A stretch of 64,000 bases of DNA from Agathobaculum ammoniilyticum (GCF_025567315.1 NZ_JAOQJE010000012.1:1-64000); one strand, 5' to 3'; counted from the stretch's first letter, positions 49,071 through 58,005 are shown. The notes: a model not told the origin generated them from the sequence alone. Translations and numbers: made by a program.

Positions 49071-49520
49071 TCAGGCCAGACGGACCTTATACTGCTTGAA
49101 CCACCGGTCGAGCTGCACGATATAGGCGAAGATCTGCGGCGTGCGCATAAGCTGGCCGTACCACGGCTCGGCAAGGCTTTCCGGCCGCTCCATCAGCGCC
49201 TCCACCGCGGCATGGTCGAACAGGGCGGAGGCGATGGATTCGCTGTCCGCGAAAATGCGGCGCACATAGTCGGCGCACAGGCGGGTATAGACCGGATGAA
49301 AGGTCTTGGGATACGGGCTTTTCTTGCGCCAGACGATCTCCTCCGGCAGCATGGCTTCAAAGGCCTTGCGCACAACGCCCTTTTCCCGCCCGTCCAGCGC
49401 CTTGAACGCCCACGGCATATTATAAGCATATTCCACGATGCGGTGGTCGCAGAACGGCACGCGCACCTCCAGGCCGGAATACATGCTCATGCGGTCCTTG
49501 CGGTCGCGCAGCGTTGCGGG
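49071..49520 (-). pseudogene. asnB: 3' remnant of asparagine synthetase asnB
   Basis: The reading frame carries the last 145 residues of a glutamine-hydrolysing asparagine synthetase: LRDRKDRMSMYSGLEVRVPF, DHRIVEYAYNMPWAFK, GREKGVVRKAFEAMLPEEIVWRKKSPYPKT (in parts) and the C-terminal EPWYGQLMRTPQIFAYI helix. The other ~470 residues, including the glutaminase domain and ATP site, are absent: homology stops at about 49520, right where the upstream region of xpt begins. An ATG at 49490 would give only a 139-residue fragment. A deletion or rearrangement joined this end to xpt. Confidence 0.85.
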
Positions 49521-49631
49521 AGGATACGGGAGCCTCTGGAAAAAAGGTCGAAAAAAAGCTATACAGCCGGACGGAAAAATGGTATGCTTTATAACAAAGA
49601 TACTTCAGTACGGACAAGGAAGAACGCGACC

Positions 49632-50210
49632 ATGGAACTTTTGAAAGAACGGATCAGAAAAGACGGTGTGATCAAAGAGGGTAATGTGCTCAAGGTTGAC
49701 AATTTCCTCAATCATCAAATGGATATCGGTCTGTTTAACGAGATCGGCAGGGAGTTCAAGCGCCGGTTTGCGGACGAGCGGATCGATAAGATCCTGACGA
49801 TCGAGGCCTCCGGCATCGGCATTGCGGCGATCGCGGCGCAGTATTTCGGCGTACCCGTTGTATTCGCCAAAAAAGCGCAGTCGATCAACCTGGACGGGAC
49901 CATGTTGTCCGCGCCGGTCGAATCGTTTACCCACAAGCGCCGGTATGAGGTCATTGTTGCCAGCCGCTTCCTGCGGCCCGGGGAAAACATCCTGATTATC
50001 GACGATTTCCTGGCCAATGGCTGCGCGGCCATGGGCCTGTGCCAGATTGTCGAGGCCGCGCACGCGCGCGTGGCCGGTATTGGCATCGTGATCGAAAAGG
50101 GCTTCCAGTGCGGTGGAAAGCTGCTGCGGGAAAAGGGGCTGCGCGTGGAATCTCTCGCCATCGTGGACGGGATGGATGCGGCAACCCAGACCGTGCAGTT
50201 CCGCGACTGA
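49632..50210 (+). CDS. xpt: Xanthine phosphoribosyltransferase
   Basis: A 192-residue Xpt: LLKERIRKDGVIKEGNVLKVD and FLNHQMDIGL at the start, EASGIGIAAIAAQYFGVPVVFAKK, and the PRPP-binding loop ILIIDDFLANGCAA near 122-135. It converts xanthine and PRPP to XMP. ATG at 49632; the frame extends left without a start signal. Probable -10 TATGCT near 49582. I see no purine riboswitch in the leader. It stands before the NCS2 permease, as in many Firmicutes, but with its own terminator. Confidence 0.95.
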   Translation: MELLKERIRKDGVIKEGNVLKVDNFLNHQMDIGLFNEIGREFKRRFADERIDKILTIEASGIGIAAIAAQYFGVPVVFAKKAQSINLDGTMLSAPVESFTHKRRYEVIVASRFLRPGENILIIDDFLANGCAAMGLCQIVEAAHARVAGIGIVIEKGFQCGGKLLREKGLRVESLAIVDGMDAATQTVQFRD

Positions 50211-50221
50211 GCGCGCTGCAG

Positions 50222-50273
50222 GGACCGTATGAAAAAAACCGGCTGGATTCAGCCGGTTTTTTTCATACGGTCC
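50222..50273. terminator. Terminator with a 24-bp perfect stem
   Basis: Arms 50222-50245 and 50250-50273 are perfectly complementary with a GATT loop; A7 and T7 tracts lie inside the arms, so it works on both strands. It separates xpt from the permease gene. Confidence 0.85.
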
Positions 50274-50465
50274 GGTAAGACGCACCGAAATGCAGACGGG
50301 ATATGGCAAAAAAGGCCAACGCGGCCGGATTTTGGGCGGCCGGACTTGAACCAAATGTAGAAAATGCGGGATTTGGACAAAAAATTGTCAAACTGAGTGG
50401 GACAAAACAGGGATATTTGTTATAATGGGGGTATCATTTCACTAAATCAAAACAGGGAGGACAAT

Positions 50466-51884
50466 ATGGAAAACGAAAAGAAGGAGCAATCCTTTTTCGG
50501 GCCGTATAACTTCACGGCCAAAATCCCGCTGGGGCAGGCGATTCCGCTGGGGCTGCAGCATGTGCTGGCGATGTTCGTCGGCAACCTGACCCCCATCCTG
50601 ATCATCACCAGCGCGTGCGCCGCGATGAGCGACGCGGAGCAGTTCGCGGCGGTCCAGGTGTCGCTGCTGCAGAATGCAATGCTGGTGGCGGGTATCGTCA
50701 CGCTGGTACAGCTTTTCTCGATCGGGCCGGTGGGCGGCAAGGTGCCGATCATCATGGGTACCAGCTCGGGCTTTATTGGCGTGTTTCAGAGCGTGGCGCA
50801 GGTGATGGGCGGCGGCATCCTCGCCTATGGTGCGATGATGGGCGCGTCCATCATCGGCGGATTGTTTGAAGGCGTGCTGGGCTTTTTCCTCAAGCCGTTG
50901 CGCCGGTTTTTCCCCGCGGTCGTCACGGGTACGGTCGTGCTGTCCATCGGCCTGTCGTTGATCAGCGTGGGCGTGGCCTCGTTCGGCGGCGGCAGCTCGG
51001 CGCAGGACTACGGCTCGGTGGAAAACCTGCTGGTGGCGCTGGCCGTGCTGGTGGTCATCCTGGTGCTCAAGCACTGTTCGAAGGGCATGCTGAGCTACTC
51101 CTGCATCCTGATCGGCATTATCGTTGGCTATGTGATCTGCGCGGTGCTGCCGTTGTTCCTGCCCACGACAGGGGTAACGGCCGAGGGCGTGGAGTACACT
51201 AAGGCGTGGGTGCTCAACTGGGACAAGGTTGCCCAGGCAAGCTGGTTCGCGGTGCCTGAGCTCATGCCGGTGCCGGTCGTGTTCGACGTGCGTGCGATCG
51301 CGCCGGTGATGATTATGTTCATCGTTACCGCGGTGGAGACTGTGGGCGACATTTCCGGCGTGATGGAGGGCGGCATGGGCCGCGAGGCGACCGATAAGGA
51401 GCTTTCCGGCGGCATCGTGTGCGACGGGCTTGGCTCCTCGTTCGCGGCGGTATTCGGCGTGCTGCCGAATACCTCGTTCAGCCAGAACGTGGGCTTGGTC
51501 ACGATGACCAAGATCGTCAACCGTTTCGCGCTCGCGTGCGGCGCGGTGTTCCTCATCCTGTGCGGCCTGCTGCCCAAGCTGGCGGCGCTGGTGTCGATCA
51601 TGCCGCAGAGCGTGCTGGGCGGTGCGGCGGTCATGATGTTTTCGTCCATCGTGATGAGTGGCATCCAGCTCATCACCCGCGAGCCGCTGACCGCGCGCAA
51701 TATGACCATTGTTTCGGTCGCGCTCGGCCTAGGCTACGGCCTGGGCGCGAATACCGCGGTCCTGGCGGGGCTGCCGCAGGCGGTGCAGCTCATTTTCGGC
51801 GGCTCGGGCATCGTACCCGCGGCGTTCGTGGCGATTTTGCTAAACGTGCTGCTGCCCCAGGAGAAAAAAGAGGAAAACGCATAG
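50466..51884 (+). CDS. NCS2-family purine (xanthine/uric acid) permease
   Basis: A 472-residue, roughly 14-helix nucleobase transporter. Starts IPLGQAIPLGLQHVLAMFVGN (in part), with GTSSGFIGVF, the NCS2 signature PVVFDVRAIAPVMIMFIVTAVETVGDISG (in part; the ETVGD motif binds the base) and PNTSFSQNVGLVTMT. The PNTSFSQNVG form favours xanthine/uric acid over uracil. ATG at 50466 with GGGAGG. A TATAAT at 50420-50425 is the likely -10. Its product supplies both Xpt and the hydroxylase downstream. Confidence 0.92.
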   Translation: MENEKKEQSFFGPYNFTAKIPLGQAIPLGLQHVLAMFVGNLTPILIITSACAAMSDAEQFAAVQVSLLQNAMLVAGIVTLVQLFSIGPVGGKVPIIMGTSSGFIGVFQSVAQVMGGGILAYGAMMGASIIGGLFEGVLGFFLKPLRRFFPAVVTGTVVLSIGLSLISVGVASFGGGSSAQDYGSVENLLVALAVLVVILVLKHCSKGMLSYSCILIGIIVGYVICAVLPLFLPTTGVTAEGVEYTKAWVLNWDKVAQASWFAVPELMPVPVVFDVRAIAPVMIMFIVTAVETVGDISGVMEGGMGREATDKELSGGIVCDGLGSSFAAVFGVLPNTSFSQNVGLVTMTKIVNRFALACGAVFLILCGLLPKLAALVSIMPQSVLGGAAVMMFSSIVMSGIQLITREPLTARNMTIVSVALGLGYGLGANTAVLAGLPQAVQLIFGGSGIVPAAFVAILLNVLLPQEKKEENA

Positions 51885-51909
51885 GCTTTTTCCCGTAGGC
51901 ACAGAGGAT

Positions 51910-51945
51910 ACCGGCTTCCGGCGCACAGGCGCGCCGGAAGCCGGT
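51910..51945 (+). terminator. Hairpin after the permease gene
   Basis: A 15-bp perfect stem (ACCGGCTTCCGGCGC and complement, 6-base loop) without a T-run; a possible factor-dependent terminator or mRNA end-stabiliser. Confidence 0.5.
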
Positions 51946-51989
51946 TGTGCGTCAGGGAGACGTTGTTATTGACAAAGGATAACGAAAAA

Positions 51990-52030
51990 GCGCGCGGCAA
52001 ATTGTTTTTTGCGCGCGCACATGCTATGAT
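51990..52030 (+). promoter_or_regulatory. Promoter of the molybdenum hydroxylase operon with GC-rich dyad
   Basis: TTGTTT (52002-52007), 17 bases, TATGAT (52025-52030). A dyad GCGCGCG-GCAAA / TTTG-CGCGCGC (51990-52018, one bulge) straddles the -35 box, suggesting an operator. Confidence 0.6.
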
Positions 52031-52061
52031 AAGCACATCAGACCATACGGAGGGAACAGCT

Positions 52062-52856
52062 TTGTTGACGATCGGGCAATATGTCAGGCCGGAGAGCCTG
52101 GACGAAGCGTACGCGCTTTGTCAGAAAAAAAGCAGCGTAGTGCTGGGCGGTATGCTCTGGCTCAAGATGCAACACAGGAGTGTTGGGACGGCAATCGACC
52201 TGTGCGGGCTTGGGCTGGACCGGATCGAAGAGACAGAAACGGGATACCGCATCGGTGCGATGGTCCCTCTGCGCGCGCTCGAGACGCACGCGGGCCTGGC
52301 CGTGCTGACGCAGGGTGCGATGGCCGAGGCGCTGCGCCATATTGTGGGCGTGCAGTTCCGCAACTGCGCCACCGTGGGCGGCAGCCTGTGGGGACGGTTC
52401 GGTTTTTCGGACGTACTGACGCTGTTTCTCGCGCTGGACGCGGCGGTCACGCTGCATCATGCGGGCGAAATGCCGCTTGCGGACTTTGCTGCGCTGCCGC
52501 GCGTCACGCGGGATATTTTGACGCACGTCACCCTCCCCAAAGCGTCGCAGCGGGCGGTTTATCTGTCCCAGCGCAACATCTCGACCGACTTCCCTGTGCT
52601 GGCCGTGGCGCTCAGCGAGCGGGACGGCCGGTATACATGCGCCGTTGGCGCGCGCCCCATGCCCGCCGCGGCGTTTGCGGACGAGAAAGGCGCGCTTGCA
52701 CAGGGTATCACAGAGGACAGCGCGCGCGCGTTTGCGGCCGATATCGCTGCCCGAGCGGTGCTGGGCGGCAACCTGCGCGCGGGAGCGGATTACCGCTGTG
52801 CGGTCTGCGAGGTACTGGTGCGCCGCGCGGCACTCGCGCTCAGTAAGGAGGGATAA
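52062..52856 (+). CDS. Molybdenum hydroxylase (xanthine dehydrogenase-type) FAD subunit
   Basis: A 264-residue FAD-binding subunit. YVRPESLDEAYALCQKKSSVVLGGMLWLKM holds the first FAD loop in outline, and NCATVGGSLWGRFGFSDV the second (family: RN.ATIGGN). A CO-dehydrogenase-flavoprotein C-terminal domain ends it. It passes electrons from the iron-sulfur subunit to NAD+ or another acceptor. It starts at a TTG (52062 or 52065) 7 bases after GGAGGG. The N-terminal domain is shortened relative to XdhB. First gene of the operon. Confidence 0.85.
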   Translation: MLTIGQYVRPESLDEAYALCQKKSSVVLGGMLWLKMQHRSVGTAIDLCGLGLDRIEETETGYRIGAMVPLRALETHAGLAVLTQGAMAEALRHIVGVQFRNCATVGGSLWGRFGFSDVLTLFLALDAAVTLHHAGEMPLADFAALPRVTRDILTHVTLPKASQRAVYLSQRNISTDFPVLAVALSERDGRYTCAVGARPMPAAAFADEKGALAQGITEDSARAFAADIAARAVLGGNLRAGADYRCAVCEVLVRRAALALSKEG

Positions 52857-52859
52857 GGC

Positions 52860-53324
52860 ATGGAGATCAAACTGACGCTCAACGGCAGGTCGCTGACCGC
52901 GTCCATCGGCGCGGATACCCTGCTGATCGACCTGGTGCGCGACCATGGCTGCTATTCGGTCAAGCGCGGGTGCGAGACCGCCAACTGCGGCCTTTGCACC
53001 GTACTGCTGGACGGTACGCCTGTACTGTCGTGCAGCGTGCTCGCCGCGCGCGTGGCGGGGCGCCATGTGCAGACCCTTGAGGGTCTGCAGGAGGAAGCTG
53101 CGGACTTTGTCGGCTTTATCGCCGACCAGGGCGCGGAGCAGTGCGGCTTCTGCAACCCGGGCTTTGTGATGAACACCATCGCGCTGCTGCGAGAGAACCA
53201 CGACCCGACCGACGACGAGATCCGCGCCTATCTTGCGGGCAACCTGTGCCGCTGCTCGGGGTATGAGGGGCAACTGCGCGGCATCCGAGCGTATCTGGAC
53301 AGCCGGAAGGAGGCGCGGGCATGA
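52860..53324 (+). CDS. Molybdenum hydroxylase 2Fe-2S subunit
   Basis: A 154-residue subunit with a plant-type ferredoxin motif GCETANCGLCTVLLDG near residues 38-54 and the second [2Fe-2S] domain with CGFCNPGFVM and NLCRCSGY. It links the molybdenum centre to the FAD subunit. Starts 3 bases after the FAD gene; its stop overlaps the next ATG. Confidence 0.93.
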   Translation: MEIKLTLNGRSLTASIGADTLLIDLVRDHGCYSVKRGCETANCGLCTVLLDGTPVLSCSVLAARVAGRHVQTLEGLQEEAADFVGFIADQGAEQCGFCNPGFVMNTIALLRENHDPTDDEIRAYLAGNLCRCSGYEGQLRGIRAYLDSRKEARA

Positions 53325-55621
53325 GTGAGAACCGCTTCCGCGTGGTGAATCAGCCCGTGCGCAAAAAGGACGCCATGCAGCTCCTGCTTGGCAGGCCCGC
53401 CTATGTGGACGACGTGACCCCGCATGACTGCTTGGTGGTCAAGGTGCTGCGCTCGCCGCACGCCCACGCGCTGATCGAGGAGATCAATACGGACATTGCG
53501 CGCAAGGTGCCGGGCATCGAGTGCATTTTCACCTACAAGGATGTGCCGCAAAAACGCTTTACTATGGCGGGGCAGACCTTCCCCGAGCCGTCGCCCTACG
53601 ACCGGCTGATCCTCGACCGGCGCGTGCGCTTCGTGGGCGACGCGGTGGCGGTCGTCGCGGGCGAAACCGAAAAAGTGGTGGATAAGGCGCTGGAGCTTAT
53701 CAAAGTGAAGTATCAGGTGCTTGAGCCGCTGCTTGACTTCCGCGCGGCCAAGGATAACGCAATTCTCGTGCATCCGGAGGAGAACTGGCGCTCGCTCTGT
53801 CCGGTCGGGGCGGACAACCGGCGCAACCTGTGCGCGAGCGACATCTGCGGCGACGGGAACGTGGACGCGGTGCTGGCCAGCTGCGACGAGGTCGTGGATC
53901 GCGTCTACCACACCAAGGCCTGCCAGCAGGCCATGATGGAGACTTTCCGCACTTACACTGAGATCGACCACTACGGCCGCCTGCACATCGTGTCCTCCAC
54001 GCAGATCGTGTTCCATGTGCGGCGCATCATCGCCAACGCCTTGGACATCCCCAAGAGCAAAATCCACGTCGAGAAGCCGCGCATCGGCGGCGGCTTCGGC
54101 GCGAAGCAGACGGTCGTGGCCGAGGTGTACCCTGCGCTCGTCACGTGGAAAACCGGCAAGCCTGCCAAGATGATCTACTCCCGCGAGGAGTGCCAGATCG
54201 CCGGCTCGCCGCGTCACGAGATGGAGGTGCATGTGCGCGTGGGCGCAAATAAGGACGGCGTGATCCGCGCGATTGACGTATACACCCTGTCCAACACGGG
54301 CGCGTTCGGCGAGCACGGCCCGACCACGGTCGGCCTGTCCGGCCATAAATCCATCCCGCTGTACACAGGCAATCTCGAGGCGTTCCGCTTCGCCTACGAC
54401 GTAGTGTATACCAACGTGCAGGCCGCGGGTGCGTACCGCGGCTACGGCGCGACGCAGGGCATCTTCGCGGTCGAGAGCGCGGTCAGCGAGCTGGCGGCGC
54501 GGCTGGGTATCGACCCGGTTGCGATCCGCGAAAAGAACATGGTGCGCGAGGGCCAGGTCATGGCCGCGTACTACAACGAGCCGGCGAGCGCTTGCGCGCT
54601 CGACCGCTGCATGGCGCGCTGCAAGGAGCTGTTCGGCTGGGACGGAAAATACCCCGTGCGCGACATGGGGAATGGTAAGGTGCGCGCCGCGGGCGTGGCC
54701 ATGGCCATGCAAGGCTCGGGTATCTCGGGCGTGGACGTGGGCTCCGCGACCCTCAAGCTGAGCGACGAGGGCTTCTATAACCTGATGATCGGCGCGGCGG
54801 ACATGGGTACGGGCTGCGACACCATCCTCGCCCAGATGGCGGCCGAGTGCCTGGACTGCTCGGTGGACGATATCACGGTGTTCGGCGCGGACTCGGACGC
54901 ATCGCCCTACGACTCGGGCTCGTATGCGTCCTCGACCACCTACGTCACTGGCAAGGCGGTCGAAAAGGCGTGCAGCCAGCTCAAGGAGAACATCTGCGCG
55001 GTCGCGGCGGACCTGCTGGGCTGCGCGGCAGACGGGCTGGAATTCGCGGGCCGCACGGTGCGCAAGCTGGACGGCACGGGCGAGGTCACGCTGTTCGACA
55101 TTGCGACCAAGTCCATGTGCGGCAACGGCACAGCGGTCGAAGCCACGGCCTCGCACTCCTCGCCGGTTTCGCCCCCGCCGTTTATGGTGGGCATGGTTGA
55201 GATCGAGCTGGACACCGAAACCGGCCAGGTAGACGTTTTAGATTACACCGCGGTCGTGGACTGCGGCACGCCGGTCAACCCCAGCCTCGCGCGGGTGCAG
55301 ACCGAGGGCGGCATCGTGCAGGGCATCGGCATGGCGCTTTTCGAGGACGTGACCTACGAGCCGACTGGACGCATCATGGAAAATTCGCTGATGCAGTACA
55401 AGCTCCCCACCCGTCTGGACATGGGCAGACTGCATGTGGAGTTTGAATCCAGCTACGAGCCGACCGGCCCGTTCGGCGCCAAGTCGATCGGCGAGATCGT
55501 CATCAACACGCCCTCGCCCGCGATCGCGCACGCGATCTACAACGCCACCGGCGTGTGGCACCGCGAGCTGCCTATCACGCCGGAAAAGGTGCTGCGGGGC
55601 ATCCGGCGCGGGCAGGCATGA
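53321..55621 (+). CDS. Molybdenum hydroxylase catalytic (molybdopterin) subunit
   Basis: A 766-residue large subunit of the xanthine dehydrogenase family. Domain 1 (about 20-130), then the molybdopterin-binding part with GGGFGAKQ near 256-263, AYRGYGATQG near 370, SDASPYDSGSYASST near 525 and the catalytic Glu in GPFGAKSIGEIV near 722-733. It hydroxylates purines or related N-heterocycles using water. Context with Xpt and the purine permease favours xanthine or hypoxanthine. It overlaps the MocA-like gene by 4 bases. Confidence 0.92.
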   Translation: MSENRFRVVNQPVRKKDAMQLLLGRPAYVDDVTPHDCLVVKVLRSPHAHALIEEINTDIARKVPGIECIFTYKDVPQKRFTMAGQTFPEPSPYDRLILDRRVRFVGDAVAVVAGETEKVVDKALELIKVKYQVLEPLLDFRAAKDNAILVHPEENWRSLCPVGADNRRNLCASDICGDGNVDAVLASCDEVVDRVYHTKACQQAMMETFRTYTEIDHYGRLHIVSSTQIVFHVRRIIANALDIPKSKIHVEKPRIGGGFGAKQTVVAEVYPALVTWKTGKPAKMIYSREECQIAGSPRHEMEVHVRVGANKDGVIRAIDVYTLSNTGAFGEHGPTTVGLSGHKSIPLYTGNLEAFRFAYDVVYTNVQAAGAYRGYGATQGIFAVESAVSELAARLGIDPVAIREKNMVREGQVMAAYYNEPASACALDRCMARCKELFGWDGKYPVRDMGNGKVRAAGVAMAMQGSGISGVDVGSATLKLSDEGFYNLMIGAADMGTGCDTILAQMAAECLDCSVDDITVFGADSDASPYDSGSYASSTTYVTGKAVEKACSQLKENICAVAADLLGCAADGLEFAGRTVRKLDGTGEVTLFDIATKSMCGNGTAVEATASHSSPVSPPPFMVGMVEIELDTETGQVDVLDYTAVVDCGTPVNPSLARVQTEGGIVQGIGMALFEDVTYEPTGRIMENSLMQYKLPTRLDMGRLHVEFESSYEPTGPFGAKSIGEIVINTPSPAIAHAIYNATGVWHRELPITPEKVLRGIRRGQA

Positions 55622-56208
55622 CGCATATCCTGTTTCTTGCGGGCGGGAGCGGCCGCCGCTTTGGGGAAAACAAGCTGCTGTATCCATTAGAGGGCAGGCC
55701 GCTCTACCGTCACGGGCTGGACATGCTCGCTTCGCTTGCCAAAACGCGGGACGACTGTACGCTGGCCGTGGTCTCGCGGTACGGCGCGGTGCTGGACGGC
55801 GCGCGGGCACTGGGCGTGCGCGCTGTGTACAGTCCGGATAGTGAAAATGGCCTGTCCTGCACCATCCGCGCGGGACTGGACGCGCTTGCGCTGCAGGCGG
55901 GCGATTTCGTCGCCTTTGTCGTAGCCGATCAGCCGTACCTGACCGCTTCCACCATGGCACGCCTGCTGGATGCGGCCCGACCGGGCGTACCCTGCGCGCG
56001 CGTGTGCTGCGGCGGACGGCTGGGCAACCCCGCGCTGTTCGCCGCAGCGCTTGTGTCCGGCCTGTACGCGCTCACAGGCGACGAGGGCGGCCGCGCGTTG
56101 CTCCGGCGGCCGGACTGCGTGCTCGTCCCTGCGGACAGCGCGCGCGAATTGTATGATGTTGATACAAAAAGCCAGCTCCCTTTCCTGGAAAAGCAAACCA
56201 AGGCATGA
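55618..56208 (+). CDS. MocA-like molybdenum cofactor cytidylyltransferase
   Basis: A 196-residue nucleotidyltransferase of the MobA/MocA class. LFLAGGSGRRFGENKLLYPLEGRPLY carries the nucleotide loop in outline (LAGGxGxRFGxxK), GLSCTIRAGLDA and VVADQPYLTASTM follow, with RLGNPALFAAAL. MocA attaches CMP to molybdopterin, the cofactor form used by xanthine dehydrogenases, so it matures the enzyme encoded just upstream. Overlaps the large-subunit stop (ATGA). Confidence 0.9.
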   Translation: MTHILFLAGGSGRRFGENKLLYPLEGRPLYRHGLDMLASLAKTRDDCTLAVVSRYGAVLDGARALGVRAVYSPDSENGLSCTIRAGLDALALQAGDFVAFVVADQPYLTASTMARLLDAARPGVPCARVCCGGRLGNPALFAAALVSGLYALTGDEGGRALLRRPDCVLVPADSARELYDVDTKSQLPFLEKQTKA

Positions 56209-56267
56209 AAGCGCTGCGGAAAAGCGGCCGGCCGCTGCTACGGGGAATACCGGATCGATCCGCCAGA

Positions 56268-56304
56268 ACGGACGGAGGCCTAACGGCCTTCGTCCGTTTT
56301 TTTA
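56268..56304. terminator. Bidirectional terminator after the hydroxylase operon
   Basis: ACGGACGGAGGCC, TAAC loop, GGCCTTCGTCCGT with one mismatch, then TTTTTT. Confidence 0.85.
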
Positions 56305-56305
56305 T

Positions 56306-57814
56306 TCAGGCGCCATAGGGCAAACGGAACACGACCTCGACGGTATCGTCGCCGACGACGACCCGCCGGATAGCCGCCTGCGCAATCTTCTTCTTTTCGG
56401 GAATGGTGTAATCCGGCCACTCGGTCAGAATGGCCTGGAAAAACGGCTCCAGATCGTCCTGCGGATGGGTGTAGAGCAGGGCGTCGCGCTGGCGCTTCAG
56501 CTCGGACAGGGCGTGGTTGGCCTCGTGGATCTGCGCGGAAACGATATGTATGACATCGGTCTCGCGAACGTGCGCAAGGTTTCGCGTGAGCTGGCCGATC
56601 TCGTCTTCCTGCTGGGCGATGGCGGCCGCAAGCCGGTTGAGGCGGGCGTCGGGACGGCGCTGCGTTTGGGGGGCCACCGCACGGTAGCTGCGCAGGAAAT
56701 CGAGCAGGCGCGTCTGGACTGCTTCCTCGATCTGCTCCAGCGTCACGACCGTGCCGCGGCCCGGGCAGACCGCGTTCCCGCGCTTATGCCCGCCGCAGTT
56801 GATATAGTGGCCGCGCATGCCGGCGGGCTTGTTGACCACAGTGATCGCGTAGCCGCATTTTTGGCATTTCATCAAGCCGGACAGCCAACTGTGCGTCCCT
56901 GCGCCGCTACTGCACAGCGTCCGGTTGCGGTCGAGCTTGCGCTGCGCTTCCAGCCAGCACGCAGCGTCCACGATCCCCTCGTGCGGCGCGAGGGTGATAA
57001 AGCTGCCGGACAGGTCGGACAGGCGGTGGCCGGACTGGTGCGGCGCATAGCAGTAGCAGCCGTGCCGCTGGTCATAGGCGTCAATTGGATCGTTCATCGT
57101 GGCGCCCTTGCCCTGCAGATAGCAGTAAACCGCGGCGTCCGCCCGCACGAAAGCGGGGCTGCGCAGCAGGCGCCCCAGCGGCAGCGTCGACCAGCTCCCG
57201 CCGCGCGCGGTGTGGTACCCGCCCGCGTTCAGCCAGCGCACCAGCGAGCCCAGCGTTTCCCCATCCTGCAGGTAACGCGCATAGAGCGAGGCCATCAGCG
57301 CGGACTGCACGGGATCGGCCACATAGCAGGCGGTTCGTTTGCCGCCTATCGTGGTTTCCCCCTTGCTGAAGCCGAACGGTGGCCGGCCGCCCAGATACAT
57401 GCCGGCTTTCGCACGGGCAAAATAATTGTCAGTGACGCGGCGCTGGATGGTTTCGCGTTCGAACTGCGCGAATACCATCATGATCTGCGCCATGACCGTG
57501 CCGGAGGGGGAGTCGTCGAGCGTAAGGCCCTCGGCGACCGATTGGAAGTGGACGCCGCGCGCCGACAGCTGGGCGCACAGGCCGGTAAAGTCATGGACCG
57601 AACGGCTGATGCGGTCCAGACGGTAGACCAGGATCTTGTCAACCAGGCCGTTTTCCGCGTCGTGAAGCAGCCGCTGGAGCGCGGGCCGGTTGATGGTTTT
57701 GCCGGAAAAGCCCTTGTCCGTGTACACCCGGCAGGACTGCAGCTCGCGTGTAGTGAGCGCGCCGCGGCAGAGCTGCGCCTGCTGCTCGACCGATATACTG
57801 TCCGCGCGTTCCAC
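56306..57814 (-). CDS. Large serine recombinase, apparently without a usable start codon
   Basis: About 502 residues: serine recombinase N-terminal domain (VERADSISVEQQ, YTDKGFSGKTINRP, VYRLDRISRSVHDF), recombinase domain (about 150-260, FGFSKGE onward), zinc ribbon (CQKCGYAI, NCGGH, VCPGRG) and a coiled coil near 385-440. The only start in frame is the GTG at 57814, directly after the codon for the catalytic Ser. The reading frame continues upstream as TVAIYTRQS, the true N-terminus, but from the stop at 57866 onward it has no ATG, GTG, TTG or CTG. A good AGAAAGGAGA site sits just before this N-terminus. Probably inactivated, or translated from a non-standard start. Confidence 0.8.
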   Translation of the reverse strand: MERADSISVEQQAQLCRGALTTRELQSCRVYTDKGFSGKTINRPALQRLLHDAENGLVDKILVYRLDRISRSVHDFTGLCAQLSARGVHFQSVAEGLTLDDSPSGTVMAQIMMVFAQFERETIQRRVTDNYFARAKAGMYLGGRPPFGFSKGETTIGGKRTACYVADPVQSALMASLYARYLQDGETLGSLVRWLNAGGYHTARGGSWSTLPLGRLLRSPAFVRADAAVYCYLQGKGATMNDPIDAYDQRHGCYCYAPHQSGHRLSDLSGSFITLAPHEGIVDAACWLEAQRKLDRNRTLCSSGAGTHSWLSGLMKCQKCGYAITVVNKPAGMRGHYINCGGHKRGNAVCPGRGTVVTLEQIEEAVQTRLLDFLRSYRAVAPQTQRRPDARLNRLAAAIAQQEDEIGQLTRNLAHVRETDVIHIVSAQIHEANHALSELKRQRDALLYTHPQDDLEPFFQAILTEWPDYTIPEKKKIAQAAIRRVVVGDDTVEVVFRLPYGA

Positions 57815-57885
57815 GGACTGTCGGGTATAGATGGCGACCGTACAGCGTTCTCCTTTCTGTGCGTTTTACGAGGCGGGGATGACCG

Positions 57886-58005
57886 CTATGCCGGTTTTGC
57901 CGGAAGCGGGCGTGCGAAGCCTTGCCGGATCCGGCAGAGCTGCGCCTTGAATTCGCCCTGCGTCACCGGCGGGTCGCAGGGCTCGATGCTGACCGTCGTT
58001 GTCAT
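57886..58005 (-). CDS. 39-residue hypothetical protein upstream of the recombinase
   Basis: ATG at 58005 with GAAAGGAGG 6-7 bases upstream, a very strong site. The peptide begins TTTVSIEPCDPPVTQGEFKA and ends in a basic, Pro-containing tail. No family recognised. It lies 45 bases before the recombinase region in the same direction and may belong to the same small mobile unit. Confidence 0.45.
   Translation of the reverse strand: MTTTVSIEPCDPPVTQGEFKAQLCRIRQGFARPLPAKPA

Noticed and set aside
49521..49631. Purine riboswitch before xpt
   Set aside because: The leader is too short and lacks the conserved purine-aptamer core and pairing loops; none was seen before the permease gene either.
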